Notes: generated by a model not told the origin, from the letters alone. 64,000 nucleotides of DNA from Streptomyces rhizoryzae (GCF_023155275.1 NZ_JALMUV010000005.1:124001-188000); one strand, 5' to 3'; shown: positions 20,284 to 29,459, numbered from the stretch's first letter. Made by a program: numbers and translations.

Positions 20284-20313
20284 AATATCCTCGTCGGCCG
20301 TCCGACGCTGCAA
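20284..20313 (-). promoter_or_regulatory. Candidate promoter of the ATP-binding protein gene
   Basis: On the minus strand TTGCAG (20313-20308) and GATATT (20289-20284) are 18 bases apart. The spacer contains the inverted repeat CGTCGG-N4-CCGACG (20292-20307), a possible operator. The adjacent 20309-20330 region has several TGCA-type repeats and is AT-rich for this genome. Confidence 0.45.
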
Positions 20314-20422
20314 GTGCATCTGCAATTACATCGGCACGGACGGGCCCCCAGGGTCGGGATCACGCCAAGCTGATCGCGGCCCGTAACGGTCCCGAGCACA
20401 CCCCCGCAACGAAGGAGCAGTG

Positions 20423-20668
20423 GTGAGCGAGACGATGACCAACGGCATGCCGGCCGACGCCCTGGAGGGCGCGGTGTGGCGCAAGAGCGGTCGCAGTAAC
20501 CCCAGCGGTAACTGCGTTGAGCTGGCAGTTCTTCCGGACGGCGAGGTCGCGGTGCGCAATTCGCGGCACCCCGCGGGCCCGGCTCTGCTCTATCCGCGCG
20601 CCGCGATGGCCGCCTTCCTCGAAGGCGCCAGGGACGGCGAATTCGACGATCTGTTCGCCCGCGACTGA
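20423..20668 (+). CDS. DUF397 domain protein
   Basis: 81 residues. Has the DUF397 pattern WRKSGRSNPSGNCVELAVLPDGEVAVRNSRHP followed by a short helical tail. These small proteins are nearly confined to streptomycete-type actinomycetes and are genetically linked to XRE regulators of development such as WhiJ. I start at the GTG at 20423 because GAAGGAG ends 5 bases before it; GTG at 20420 is too near. It is followed by the XRE gene. Confidence 0.85.
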   Translation: MSETMTNGMPADALEGAVWRKSGRSNPSGNCVELAVLPDGEVAVRNSRHPAGPALLYPRAAMAAFLEGARDGEFDDLFARD

Positions 20669-20791
20669 CCAACTGCCCCTTCCGGCAAGGAATTACGGCG
20701 TCATATGTCGGCCGGATAGTCGGCGCAGCTGTGCCCCTGGAGGGGGCGATGGGACACTGGGCGTTCGCCCGACCATCCAGGGGAGTTCCGT

Positions 20792-21700
20792 ATGAGCGCC
20801 GCGCAGCCGAGCAGCGAACCGTCCCTGCGCCGCTATCTCGACCAGCCGCGCGGCGGCCCCACCGTGCTGCGCATCGTGCTGGGCACCCAGCTGCGCCGGC
20901 TCCGGGAGGCCGCCGGGATCACCCGCGAGGCCGCCGGGGACGCCATCCGCGCCTCGCACGCCAAGATCAGCCGCCTGGAGCTGGGGCGGGTGAGCTGCAA
21001 GGAACGCGATGTCGCCGATCTGCTGACGCTCTACGGCGTCACCGACGCCCCCGCCCGGGACACCTTCCTCGCCCTGGCCCGCCGCACCGGTACGCCCGGC
21101 TGGTGGCACCAGTACGGCGATGTGCTCCCCAGCTGGTTCGAGACCCACCTCGGCCTGGAGTCGGCCGCATCGGTGATCCGCACCTATGAAGTGCAGTTCG
21201 TGCCGGGGCTGTTGCAGACCGCGGAGTACGCCCGGGCGGTGTCGCTGCTGGGCCACCCGGGCGCCACACCCGAGGAGACCGAGCAGCGGGTCGCGCTGCG
21301 GCTGGAGCGGCAGCGGCTGCTGACCCTGCCGGACGCGCCCCGGCTGTGGGCCATCCTCGACGAGGCGTGCCTGCGGCGGCCGCTCGGCGGGCCGGAGGTG
21401 ATGGCCGGTCAGCTGCGCCACCTGCTGGCGATGGCGCGGCTGCCGACCGTCACCCTCCAGATCGCGCCGTTCGCGCTCGGCGGGCTCGCCGCGGCGGGCG
21501 GACCGGTCACCATCCTGCGCTTCCTGGAGCCGGACCTGCCCGACATCGTCTATCTGGAGCAGCTGACCAGCGCGCTCTATCTGGACAAGCGCGACGACGT
21601 CGACCACTACCTGGCGGTGATGGACCGGCTCAGCGCCCAGGCCGAGTCGCCGCGGGAGTCGCTGGCACTCCTGGAGCGGCTGCTGGCGCAGGTGGGCTGA
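20792..21700 (+). CDS. XRE-family regulator with DUF5753 (WhiJ-like)
   Basis: 302 residues. The helix-turn-helix (about 30-85, LGTQLRRLREAAGITREAAGDAIRASHAKISRLELG) is followed by a DUF5753 domain (about 110-295; GWWHQYGDVLPSWFETHLGLE ... IRTYEVQFVPGLLQTAEYARAV). This is the DNA-binding member of the ATP-binding/DUF397/XRE trio that streptomycetes carry in many copies; in S. coelicolor the WhiJ set affects aerial development. The partner genes are the two immediately to the left. Confidence 0.9.
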   Translation: MSAAQPSSEPSLRRYLDQPRGGPTVLRIVLGTQLRRLREAAGITREAAGDAIRASHAKISRLELGRVSCKERDVADLLTLYGVTDAPARDTFLALARRTGTPGWWHQYGDVLPSWFETHLGLESAASVIRTYEVQFVPGLLQTAEYARAVSLLGHPGATPEETEQRVALRLERQRLLTLPDAPRLWAILDEACLRRPLGGPEVMAGQLRHLLAMARLPTVTLQIAPFALGGLAAAGGPVTILRFLEPDLPDIVYLEQLTSALYLDKRDDVDHYLAVMDRLSAQAESPRESLALLERLLAQVG

Positions 21701-21735
21701 GCCGGACCGGCGGACCGCGCGCCGCCGCCCGCCCG

Positions 21736-22554
21736 CTACGGCTTGCGGGCCACTCCCCCGTACTCGATCCACTCCTGGGTCAGCTGCCGGGGGCCGGCAT
21801 CGGCCGGGTCCGGCCGCCAGGTCGAGACCTCCACCAGCCCCGGTTCCTCGATCTCCAACCCGTCCAGGAACGCCCGGAGTTCGTGCTGCTGCCGCACCCG
21901 GCCCCACTGCCCCTGGGTGCTGACGCGCATGAACTCGGTGACGAAGTCCCGGGTCGCGGCGTCCTCGCTGACGAGCTGACACACCACCAGGAAGCTTCCC
22001 GGCGCGAGCCGTTCGGCGACCCGGCGGACCAGTCCGGCCGGGTCGTCGGCGTCCGGGATGCAGTGCAGCACCGAGACGAACAGCGCGGCGACCGGTTCGC
22101 CGAGGTCGATCAGCCGGCGCACCTCGGGGCTGCCGAAGATGCCGTCGGTGTCCCGCATGTCGGCCTGGATGACCGCGGTGCGGTCGTCCTCCTCCAGCAG
22201 CGCCCGGCCGTGGGCCAGCACGATCGGGTCGTTGTCGATGTAGACCACCCGGGAGCCGGGATCGACCTGCTGGGCGACCTGGTGGACGTTGTCCTGGGTC
22301 GGCAGGCCGGAGCCGTGGTCGAGGAACTGCCGGATGCCGCGCTCCCGGGCCAGCCAGCGGACCACCCGCCGCAGGAAGCGCCGGTTGTTCAGCGCCAGCA
22401 CCTGCGTACTGGGCACGACCTTGCTCAGCTCCTCGCAGGCCGCGCGGTCGACCGCGTAGTTGTCCTTGCCTCCGAGGTAGTAGTCGTACATCCGGGCCAC
22501 GCTCGGGATGCTCACGTCCACGGCGCCGGACAGCGGCCGGAGTTCTTGGCTCAT
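21736..22554 (-). CDS. SAM-dependent methyltransferase, PF04672 type
   Basis: 272 residues. The diagnostic N-terminus PSVARMYDYYLGGKDNYAVDR and FLDHGSGLPTQDNVHQVAQ identify the actinomycete methyltransferase group PF04672 (formerly DUF574). The SAM site lies around the Gly-rich loop HGSGLPT and VYIDNDP. Substrates are unknown; such genes often accompany XRE/DUF397 loci, as here. The ATG at 22554 has GGGAAGAG upstream. It converges on the XRE gene with a 35-bp gap. Confidence 0.85.
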   Translation of the reverse strand: MSQELRPLSGAVDVSIPSVARMYDYYLGGKDNYAVDRAACEELSKVVPSTQVLALNNRRFLRRVVRWLARERGIRQFLDHGSGLPTQDNVHQVAQQVDPGSRVVYIDNDPIVLAHGRALLEEDDRTAVIQADMRDTDGIFGSPEVRRLIDLGEPVAALFVSVLHCIPDADDPAGLVRRVAERLAPGSFLVVCQLVSEDAATRDFVTEFMRVSTQGQWGRVRQQHELRAFLDGLEIEEPGLVEVSTWRPDPADAGPRQLTQEWIEYGGVARKP

Positions 22555-22810
22555 TCCCCACTCTTCCCGTCGGATTGCGGTGCCGGTAACCGTACGTCCA
22601 CCGGGCCCGGCGGCCAACTGCCCTGGCGGGGGCGGCAGTCGGGGGCCGGCGGTGGCGGGCGCGGGTCCGGCGCGGGTGCCGTGCGGGCCCGGTGCGGGGC
22701 GGCGCTGCGGGGCGTTCTCATCCGGCTCTCACCGTCCGCTCACCGTCCGGTCACCCGGGGTTCCTACGGTGCCGTCGGGGCCGCGGCGGGCGGCCCGGAG
22801 GAGAGAGCGC

Positions 22811-23554
22811 GTGTACCACCTGACCGGCGTGACGAAGCACTACCGGCGCGGCGGCGGCCTGGTGCGGGTCCTGGACGGCATCGACCTCTACGTCCCGGAC
22901 GGCACCGTGCTCGCCGTCCAGGGGCGCCCCGGCGCGGGCAGCTCGACGCTGCTGCGGATCCTCGGCGGGCTGGAGCGCCCGACCCGGGGCCGGGTGCTGC
23001 TGGACGGCACGGATCTGGCCACGCTCACCGCGTCCCGGCTCGGCCGGCTGCGCGGTGACGCGATCGGCCTGCTCGGCGGCGCGGACGACTCCGCCGCGGG
23101 GCCGGCCGCCGGGCCGACGGCGCGGGAGTGGGTGGCCGGTGCGCTGGTCCCGCTGGGGCTGCGGCCCGCCGACCGCCGGGAGCTGGCCGGGCAGGCGCTG
23201 GCCGAGGTCGGGCTGGCGGAGGCGGGCGAGCTGCCGTACGGGCGGCTGGCCGCGTCCGCGCGGCGGCGCACGGCGCTGGCCAGGGCCCTGGTCACCCGGC
23301 CCACCGTGCTGCTGGCCGACCGGCCGACCGCCGGCCTCCCGCCGGGCGAGCGGGCGGACTTCACCGCGCTGCTGACCCGGGTGTGCGGCGAGCGGCGGCT
23401 GACCTGCGTGCTGGCCACCGGCGACGCGGAGCTGGCCCGGCGGGCGGGCCGGCGGGTGGTGCTCGCCGGGGGCCGGGTGACCGCCGCCGGGCCGGTGGCC
23501 GGTACCGGGCGGCCCGGGGCGGCGGCCTGGTGCGGGCGTGGTGCGGGCCGGTAG
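22811..23554 (+). CDS. ABC-transporter ATPase-like protein lacking catalytic motifs
   Basis: 247 residues with the overall layout of a LolD/FtsE/MacB-type ABC ATPase. Every catalytic motif is altered: Walker A is GRPGAGSST with Ser44 in place of Lys; the Q-loop Gln is Gly90; the LSGGQ signature reads LAASARRR; Walker B is VLLAD followed by Arg171 where the catalytic Glu belongs; the switch His is Gly204 (ATGD). The reading frame is intact with good codon bias, so this is a maintained pseudo-ATPase rather than recent wreckage. No permease is adjacent. The GTG at 22811 follows GGAGGAGAG. TACGGT at 22765-22770 may be the -10. Confidence 0.75.
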   Translation: MYHLTGVTKHYRRGGGLVRVLDGIDLYVPDGTVLAVQGRPGAGSSTLLRILGGLERPTRGRVLLDGTDLATLTASRLGRLRGDAIGLLGGADDSAAGPAAGPTAREWVAGALVPLGLRPADRRELAGQALAEVGLAEAGELPYGRLAASARRRTALARALVTRPTVLLADRPTAGLPPGERADFTALLTRVCGERRLTCVLATGDAELARRAGRRVVLAGGRVTAAGPVAGTGRPGAAAWCGRGAGR

Positions 23555-23563
23555 AAGAGGGGC

Positions 23564-24448
23564 ATGACCACAGAGCAGAGCGAGTCCACCGGGCAGGCGC
23601 CGCCCGGGTCCGGGCTTCCGGACACCGCGGAGATGGTGCGCGCCAACGAGGCCAACTGGGATGCCCGGACGCCGGTGCACGCGGCCAGCGCGTTCTACGG
23701 CCTGGACGGGTCACGGCACGCCGAGGACTGGTTCGCGCCGTTCGAGTGGGCGGACCTCGGGGAGCTGGCGGGCCGCGACGTGCTGCACCTCCAGTGCCAT
23801 CTGGGCACCGAGACCGCGGCGTTCGCGGACCGGGGCGCGCGGGCGGTGGGCCTGGACTTCTCCGCCGAGGCGGTGGCGCAGGCCCGGCGCCTTGCCGAAC
23901 GCACCGGCCGGGACGTGGAGTTCGTCCGCTCCGACGTCTACCGCGCCCGCCAGGCGCTCGGCGACCGCCGGTTCGACGTGGTCTACACCGGCAAGGGCGC
24001 GGTGTGCTACCTGCCCGACCTGGCCGCCTGGGCCCGCACCGTCGCCGCTCTGCTGCGCCCGGGCGGCACGTTCTACCTGGTGGAGTTCCACCCGCTGCTC
24101 AACGCGCTCGGCCCGACCCCGCCCGCCGACCCCGACGCCCCGCCGCTGCTGCTCCGGCACGACTACCTGGCGGGCCGGGGCGCGCTGCGCAGCGACACCC
24201 CGACGACGTACACCGACGGGCCGCCGCTGGCCGGCGCCACGACGAGCTACGAGTGGCGGCACGGCATCGGCGAGGTGGTCACCGCGGTGGTCGGGGCGGG
24301 GCTCGCGGTGCGGACGCTGCGGGAGACCGAGGTGCTGCCGTGGCCGCGGTTCGCGTCGATGGTGCCGGACGGCAGCGGCTGGTGGCGGCTGCCCGGCACG
24401 GAGCCGATCCTGCCGATGCTGTACGCGCTGAAGGCGGTCAAGGAGTAG
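23564..24448 (+). CDS. Class I SAM-dependent methyltransferase
   Basis: 294 residues. Rossmann SAM-binding motifs: I at LHLQCHLGTETAAFADRG (about 73-90), post-I at VGLDFS, then FDVVYTGKGAVCYLPDL and a C-terminal region with LLRPGGTFYLVEFHP. It resembles generic methyltransferase-domain proteins near the ubiquinone/tellurite-resistance group; substrate unknown. It begins 10 bp after the pseudo-ATPase gene and is probably co-transcribed with it. Confidence 0.8.
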   Translation: MTTEQSESTGQAPPGSGLPDTAEMVRANEANWDARTPVHAASAFYGLDGSRHAEDWFAPFEWADLGELAGRDVLHLQCHLGTETAAFADRGARAVGLDFSAEAVAQARRLAERTGRDVEFVRSDVYRARQALGDRRFDVVYTGKGAVCYLPDLAAWARTVAALLRPGGTFYLVEFHPLLNALGPTPPADPDAPPLLLRHDYLAGRGALRSDTPTTYTDGPPLAGATTSYEWRHGIGEVVTAVVGAGLAVRTLRETEVLPWPRFASMVPDGSGWWRLPGTEPILPMLYALKAVKE

Positions 24449-24471
24449 CGGTGCGCCGGGCGGTCGCGGGG

Positions 24472-24906
24472 TCAGCGGACCCGGCGGTAGACCGAGCGCA
24501 GCAGCTGGTCCTTGGCCGGGCCGGTGACCCGCCACCGGAGGAGCCAGCGGTCCGCGCCGACGGCGGTGAAGGTGCCCTCGTAGTGGTCGGCGGCGCACGG
24601 GTGGTGGGCGGTCCAGCTGCCGGTGCGCAGGTCGAGGTCGTGGAAGGGGCGGCCGTCGGCGAAGGTGACCGCGGCGGTGCCGTCGGGGCGGGGGTGCAGC
24701 CGGAGCGTGCGGGTCGCCGGGTGGACGGTGCCCTGCCAGGTCAGCTCGCCCTCCTCGACGTGGCACAGGGTCCCGTCGGGGCCGTCCGGGCGGATCTCGG
24801 CGGTGCCGCGGAAGCTGCCCTCGACCCCGGCCCGCAGATCGTGGACGGTGCGTTCGAGCTCCCAGCGGCCGGTGAGGTAGGCGGCGGTGTCGGGGACGGC
24901 GTACAT
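24472..24906 (-). CDS. DUF6314 family protein
   Basis: 144 residues with an FABP/lipocalin-like series of beta strands: LTGRWELERTVHDLRAGVEGSFRGTAEI, LTWQGTVHPATRTL, FHDLDLRTGSW and DHYEGTF. It matches the small DUF6314 family of unknown function. The ATG at 24906 sits directly after a G5 run; the longer opening to 25035 encodes an Arg/Pro leader and is unlikely. It converges on the methyltransferase with a 23-bp gap. Confidence 0.7.
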   Translation of the reverse strand: MYAVPDTAAYLTGRWELERTVHDLRAGVEGSFRGTAEIRPDGPDGTLCHVEEGELTWQGTVHPATRTLRLHPRPDGTAAVTFADGRPFHDLDLRTGSWTAHHPCAADHYEGTFTAVGADRWLLRWRVTGPAKDQLLRSVYRRVR

Positions 24907-25122
24907 ACCCCCATTGTCGGGCAGCGGCGGGCGGTCACCCCATCGGCCCCACCGGGGGTGCGGCCCGGCCGCGGCGCGGCCGCGCACCGTGCGGTCCGGG
25001 TGCGGCCGTCCTACGCTCGGTACCGGCGTCACCACCGACCGGGACCGCCGCGGCCGGCCGCCCGTGCGGTCCGGCCGCCGGATCCCGCCCCTGACCGGAC
25101 CGCGAGACCGAAAGGCTCACCC

Positions 25123-26592
25123 ATGCCGGAGCTGTTCATCGGCGGTCAGTGGACCGCAGCGGCCGACGGGCAGGTGCGGGAGATCCGCTGCCCGGCGGAC
25201 GGCACGCTGGTCGCGACCGTCGACGAGGCCGGACCCAAGGACGCCGCGGCGGCGGTCACCGCCGCCCGGCTGGCGTTCGACGACGGACCGTGGCCGCGCA
25301 CCCCGGCCGCCGAGCGGGGCCGGGTGGTGCTGCGGGTGGCCGAGCTGCTGGAGCGGGACCGGGACGCGCTGGCCCGGGCCGAGTCGCTGGACACCGGCAA
25401 GCGCCTGGTGGAGAGCGGCTACGACATGGACGACATCGCGGGCTGCTTCCGGTACTTCGGCAACCTCGGCGCGGCCGGCGGTGGCGACCGGGTGGTGGAC
25501 GCCGGGCCCGCCGAGGTGGACAGCACCGTGCGGCACGAGCCGGTCGGCGTGTGCGCGCTGATCACGCCGTGGAACTACCCGCTGCTCCAGACCGCCTGGA
25601 AGGTCGCCCCGGCGCTGGCCGCGGGCAACACCTTCGTCCTCAAGCCCAGCGAACTGACCCCGCACACCGCGATCCACCTGATGCGGCTGCTGGCGGAGGC
25701 CGGCGTGCCGGACGGGGCGGCCAACCTCGTACTGGGCACCGGCCCACTGGTGGGCGCGCCACTGACCGAGGACCCGCGGGTGGACATGGTGTCCTTCACC
25801 GGCGGGCTGGCCACCGGGCGGCGCATCATGGCCGCGGCGGCGCCCACAGTGAAGAAGATCGCCCTGGAGCTGGGCGGTAAGAACCCCAACATCGTCTTCG
25901 CCGACGCGGACTTCGACACCGCGGTGGACCACGCCCTGACGGCGGTGTTCCTGCACTCCGGGCAGGTGTGCTCGGCCGGTGCCCGGCTGCTGGTGGAGGA
26001 CGGGCTGCACGACCGCTTCGTGACGGAACTGGTCGACCGGGCGCGGCGGATCCGGCTCGGCGGCCCGTTCGACGAGCAGGCCCGGACCGGTCCGCTGATC
26101 TCCGCGGAGCACCGGGCGAAGGTCGCGGCGTACGTGGCGGCCGGGCTGGCGGAGGGCGCGGTGCTGCGCTGCGGCGGCGCGCCGCCGGACGATCCGGAGC
26201 TGGCCGACGGCTTCTACTACCTGCCGACGGTGCTGGACGAGTGCACCCCCGACATGTCGGTCGTGCGCGACGAGTCGTTCGGTCCGGTGCTGACGGTGGA
26301 GCGGTTCCGCACCGAGGAGGAGGCGGTGTCGCTGGCGAACGACACGGTGTACGGGCTGGCGGGGGCGGTGTGGACCCAGGACGCCGGGCGCGCGCACCGG
26401 GTGGCGGCCCGGCTGCGGGCCGGCACGGTGTGGATCAACGACTTCCACCCCTACGTCCCGCAGGCCGAGTGGGGCGGGATGAAGCAGTCCGGGGTCGGCC
26501 GGGAGCTGGGGCCGGCCGGACTGGCGGAGTACCAGGAGGCCAAGCACGTGTGGCGGAACACCGCGCCGCGGCCGCAGAGGTGGTTCGAGTGA
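25123..26592 (+). CDS. NAD-dependent aldehyde dehydrogenase (betaine/aminobutyraldehyde type)
   Basis: 489 residues. Hallmarks: cofactor region [23 protein letters not shown], catalytic Glu in [12 protein letters not shown], catalytic Cys in HSGQVCSAG and the E/F motif ESFGPVLTV. The sequence falls with betaine-aldehyde / gamma-aminobutyraldehyde dehydrogenases (BetB/PatD-like), which oxidise amino-aldehydes to acids. The stop overlaps the permease GTG, so uptake and oxidation are coupled; a polyamine- or choline-derived substrate is likely. GAAAGG precedes the ATG at 25123. Confidence 0.85.
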   Translation: MPELFIGGQWTAAADGQVREIRCPADGTLVATVDEAGPKDAAAAVTAARLAFDDGPWPRTPAAERGRVVLRVAELLERDRDALARAESLDTGKRLVESGYDMDDIAGCFRYFGNLGAAGGGDRVVDAGPAEVDSTVRHEPVGVCALITPWNYPLLQTAWKVAPALAAGNTFVLKPSELTPHTAIHLMRLLAEAGVPDGAANLVLGTGPLVGAPLTEDPRVDMVSFTGGLATGRRIMAAAAPTVKKIALELGGKNPNIVFADADFDTAVDHALTAVFLHSGQVCSAGARLLVEDGLHDRFVTELVDRARRIRLGGPFDEQARTGPLISAEHRAKVAAYVAAGLAEGAVLRCGGAPPDDPELADGFYYLPTVLDECTPDMSVVRDESFGPVLTVERFRTEEEAVSLANDTVYGLAGAVWTQDAGRAHRVAARLRAGTVWINDFHPYVPQAEWGGMKQSGVGRELGPAGLAEYQEAKHVWRNTAPRPQRWFE

Positions 26593-28154
26593 CCGGTCCG
26601 GGCGCGCCGGGCGGGGACGCGGCGGACGGCGCCGGGCACGACGACGGGGCGCTGGCCGAGCTCGGGTACAAACCGGAACTCAAGCGCACCCTGGGCAACT
26701 TCCACACCTTCGCCGCCGGCATCAGCTACATCTCCATCCTCACCGGCACCTTCCAGCTGTTCTACTTCGGGGTGAGCCACGGCGGTCCGGCGTACTGGTG
26801 GTCCTGGCCGATGGTCTTCGGCGGCCAGCTGATGGTGGCGCTGTGCTTCTGCGAGCTGGCCGCCCGCTATCCGGTGGCCGGGTCGGTCTACAACTGGGCG
26901 AAGAAGCTGGGCGGTCCGCACGTGGGCTGGCTCGGCGGCTGGATGATGCTGACCGCCTCGATGGTGTCGCTGGCCGCGGTGGCGCTGGCCTACCAGGTGA
27001 CGCTGCCGCAGATCTCGTCGTGGTTCCAGGTCATCGGGGACGGCACCGGGAAGACCGACGCGGCGGCCAATGCGGTGCTGCTGGGCACCGTACTGATCAC
27101 CTTCACCACGCTGGTCAACGCCTTCGGGGTGAAGCTGATGGCGCGGATCAACTCCGCGGGTGTGGCCATCGAGCTGATCGCGGCGGTGGTGCTGATCCTG
27201 CTGCTGGCCGCGCACCTGACCCGCGGCCCGTCCGCGGTGACCGAGACGTTCGGGCGGGGCCGCGGGGAGAGCCTGGGGTACCTCGGCGCGTTCCTGACCG
27301 CGTCGCTGGCCTCGGCGTACGTGATGTACGGCTTCGACACCGCCTCGTCGCTGGGCGAGGAGTCCAAGGATCCGGCGCGCAACGCGCCGCGGGCGATCCT
27401 GCGGGCGCTGTTCGCGTCGTTCCTGATCGGCGGGCTGATCCTGCTGTTCGCGCTGATGGCCGTGCCCGACCTGCACGACGCGCGGCTGTCGGTGGACGGT
27501 CTCCAGTACGTGGTGCTGGCGACGCTGGGGCCGGCGGTCGGGCAGGCGGTGCTGTGGTGCGTGGTCATCGCGATCACGGTGTGCGAGCTGGCGGTGCACA
27601 CCGCGGCGATCCGGCTGGCGTTCGCGATGGCGCGGGACACCAACCTGCCGGCGTCGGCCCGGCTGGCCAAGGTCAGTCCGCGGTTCCAGACGCCGGTGCT
27701 GCCGGCGGTGGTCATCGGGCTGGTGGGGATCGCGATCCTGCTGCTCAACGTCGACCAGCCGCAGATCTTCTCGGTGATCACCAGTATCGCGATCATCATG
27801 ATCTACCTGGCGTACCTGATGGTGACGCTGCCGATGCTGGTGCAGCGGCTGCGCGGCGCCTGGCCGCCGCCGGGGCGCGGCACCTTCTCGCTGGGCCGGT
27901 TCGGGCTGCCGGTGAACGTCCTGGCGGTGCTGTGGGGCCTGGCGATGTCCGTCAACCTCGCCTGGCCGCGGGCCGCGGTCTACAACGCCACCGGCCCCCA
28001 GCACTGGTACCTGCGCTGGGGTGCCTTCCTGTTCATCGGCGTGGTGGGGCTGGGCGGTTTCGCCTACTACTGGTGCGTCCAGCGGCACCGCACCGGGGTG
28101 CTGGCCGCGCACGCCGCGGACGGCGGCGCCGACGAGGCCGCACCGGCCCCCTGA
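26589..28154 (+). CDS. APC-superfamily amino acid / GABA-type permease
   Basis: 521 residues with about 12 membrane spans. Opens with ELKRTLGNFHTFAAGISYISILTGTF, the consensus for the amino-acid-choline transporter / GABA-permease branch, and contains GFDTASSLGEESKDPARNAPRAI. It probably imports an amino acid, amine or choline. Its GTG start overlaps the aldehyde dehydrogenase stop (GTGA). It converges on the nickel permease gene with a 10-bp gap. Confidence 0.85.
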   Translation: MTGPGAPGGDAADGAGHDDGALAELGYKPELKRTLGNFHTFAAGISYISILTGTFQLFYFGVSHGGPAYWWSWPMVFGGQLMVALCFCELAARYPVAGSVYNWAKKLGGPHVGWLGGWMMLTASMVSLAAVALAYQVTLPQISSWFQVIGDGTGKTDAAANAVLLGTVLITFTTLVNAFGVKLMARINSAGVAIELIAAVVLILLLAAHLTRGPSAVTETFGRGRGESLGYLGAFLTASLASAYVMYGFDTASSLGEESKDPARNAPRAILRALFASFLIGGLILLFALMAVPDLHDARLSVDGLQYVVLATLGPAVGQAVLWCVVIAITVCELAVHTAAIRLAFAMARDTNLPASARLAKVSPRFQTPVLPAVVIGLVGIAILLLNVDQPQIFSVITSIAIIMIYLAYLMVTLPMLVQRLRGAWPPPGRGTFSLGRFGLPVNVLAVLWGLAMSVNLAWPRAAVYNATGPQHWYLRWGAFLFIGVVGLGGFAYYWCVQRHRTGVLAAHAADGGADEAAPAP

Positions 28155-28164
28155 GCGCCGCCGG

Positions 28165-29316
28165 TCAGTCGGCGGCCGGGTCCCCCGCCGCCGGGCGGAC
28201 GTGCGCGCTCCACTTCTCCTCGATGCGGGCGGCCTTCCACACCACCAGGGCGACGACCCAGGTGAGGAAGAACAGGCCGACGATGAGGAAGCCGACCAGG
28301 TTGAGGTCGAGCCCGCCGATCCAGTCCCAGAAGGCGCCGTGCAGGCCGAGCTTGTCGGCGAGCAGGCCGAGCAGCTCCACGGTGCCGATGATCAGGGCGA
28401 CGGCGACCGACAGGGCGGTGATGGTGAGGTTGTAGTAGACCTTGCGGACCGGCTTGGAGAAGGCCCAGCCGTAGGCGAAGTTCATGAACGAGCCGTCGAT
28501 GGTGTCCAGCAGGCTCATCCCGGCGGCGAACAGCACCGGCAGGCAGAGGATGGCGTACCAGGGCAGCCCGGAGGCGGCGCCGGAGCCGGCCAGGACGAGC
28601 AGCGCGACCTCGGTGGCGGTGTCGAAGCCGAGGCCGAAGAGCAGGCCGAGCGGGTACATCTGCCAGGGCTTGGTGATCGACTTCATGACGCGGCCCAGCA
28701 GGCGGTTCATCAGGCCGCGGTTGTTGAGCTGCTCCTCCAGCGCGGCCTCGTCGAAGTCGCCGGCCCGCATCCGCCGGAAGACGCCCCAGATGCCGGCCAG
28801 GATGACGAGGTTGATGCCGGCGATGACGTAGAGGAAGACGCCGGAGACGGTGGTGCCGATCAGGCCGGTGACGGCGTGCAGCCGGGAGTTGTCGTCCTTG
28901 AGCGGTCCGGCCAGCGCCTTGACGCCGAGGGAGAGCAGGAACGCCAGGCCGAAGACGACGCTGGAGTGCCCCAGCGAGAACCAGAAGCCGACCGACAGCG
29001 GCCGCCGGCCCTCGTGCATCAGCTTCCGGGTGGTGTTGTCGATGGCGGCGATGTGGTCGGCGTCGAAGGCGTGCCGCATGCCGAGGGTGTAGGCGGTCAC
29101 CCCGATGCCGATGCCGAAGCTCTTGGTGCCCAGGCTGTAGTGCTCGGGGGCCACGATCGCCACCAGGGTGAACCAGCCGATGACGTGGAGCGCGAGAATG
29201 AACCCGGCCATACCGGCCATCCGCCCCCACTCGGCGCGGGTCATCGACCGCGCGATCCGCTGCCGGCGCGACGGCGGGGCCTGGCCGGCCAGGGCCGGGG
29301 AGGGGGAGGTAGGCAT
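28165..29316 (-). CDS. Nickel/cobalt transporter, NiCoT (HoxN/NixA) family
   Basis: 383 residues with 8 predicted spans. The family signature RHAFDADHIAAIDN (HX4DH) in TM2 and LGFDTATEVALL downstream are both present; these residues bind Ni2+/Co2+. It is a secondary transporter for high-affinity uptake. The start at 29316 is the Met that gives a normal N-terminus; the ribosome-binding site is weak (GGAAAG further upstream). A TTGCAA-N5-GTGCAG site at 29395-29411 resembles the streptomycete Nur box, pointing to nickel-dependent repression. Confidence 0.9.
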   Translation of the reverse strand: MPTSPSPALAGQAPPSRRQRIARSMTRAEWGRMAGMAGFILALHVIGWFTLVAIVAPEHYSLGTKSFGIGIGVTAYTLGMRHAFDADHIAAIDNTTRKLMHEGRRPLSVGFWFSLGHSSVVFGLAFLLSLGVKALAGPLKDDNSRLHAVTGLIGTTVSGVFLYVIAGINLVILAGIWGVFRRMRAGDFDEAALEEQLNNRGLMNRLLGRVMKSITKPWQMYPLGLLFGLGFDTATEVALLVLAGSGAASGLPWYAILCLPVLFAAGMSLLDTIDGSFMNFAYGWAFSKPVRKVYYNLTITALSVAVALIIGTVELLGLLADKLGLHGAFWDWIGGLDLNLVGFLIVGLFFLTWVVALVVWKAARIEEKWSAHVRPAAGDPAAD

Positions 29317-29394
29317 GGGTGGCACTGCTTTCTTTCCGTTCCGCCCCGGCCGGCGCCGGGACACCCCATCTACCTTCCTGCCGGTAGGTTTTTG

Positions 29395-29411
29395 TTGCAA
29401 CCAATGTGCAG
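29395..29411. promoter_or_regulatory. Nur-box-like site upstream of the nickel permease
   Basis: TTGCAA-CCAAT-GTGCAG. The reported Streptomyces Nur (nickel-responsive Fur-family) box is tTGCaa-N5-ttGCAA. The left half matches 6/6 and the right half 4/6 with the correct spacing. It lies 79 bp upstream of the permease ATG in a locally AT-rich spot. A separate small inverted repeat CTACC-N8-GGTAG is at 29370-29387. Confidence 0.5.
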
Positions 29412-29459
29412 TAAAGCCTTTCCCTGCTGGTCAGGCGTGTGGCGGGGCCGGCGAGGCGG

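Noticed and set aside
29317..29459. Cobalamin riboswitch before the nickel/cobalt permease
   Set aside because: The gap is only 143 bp and lacks the B12-box and paired elements; the Nur-like box fits better.
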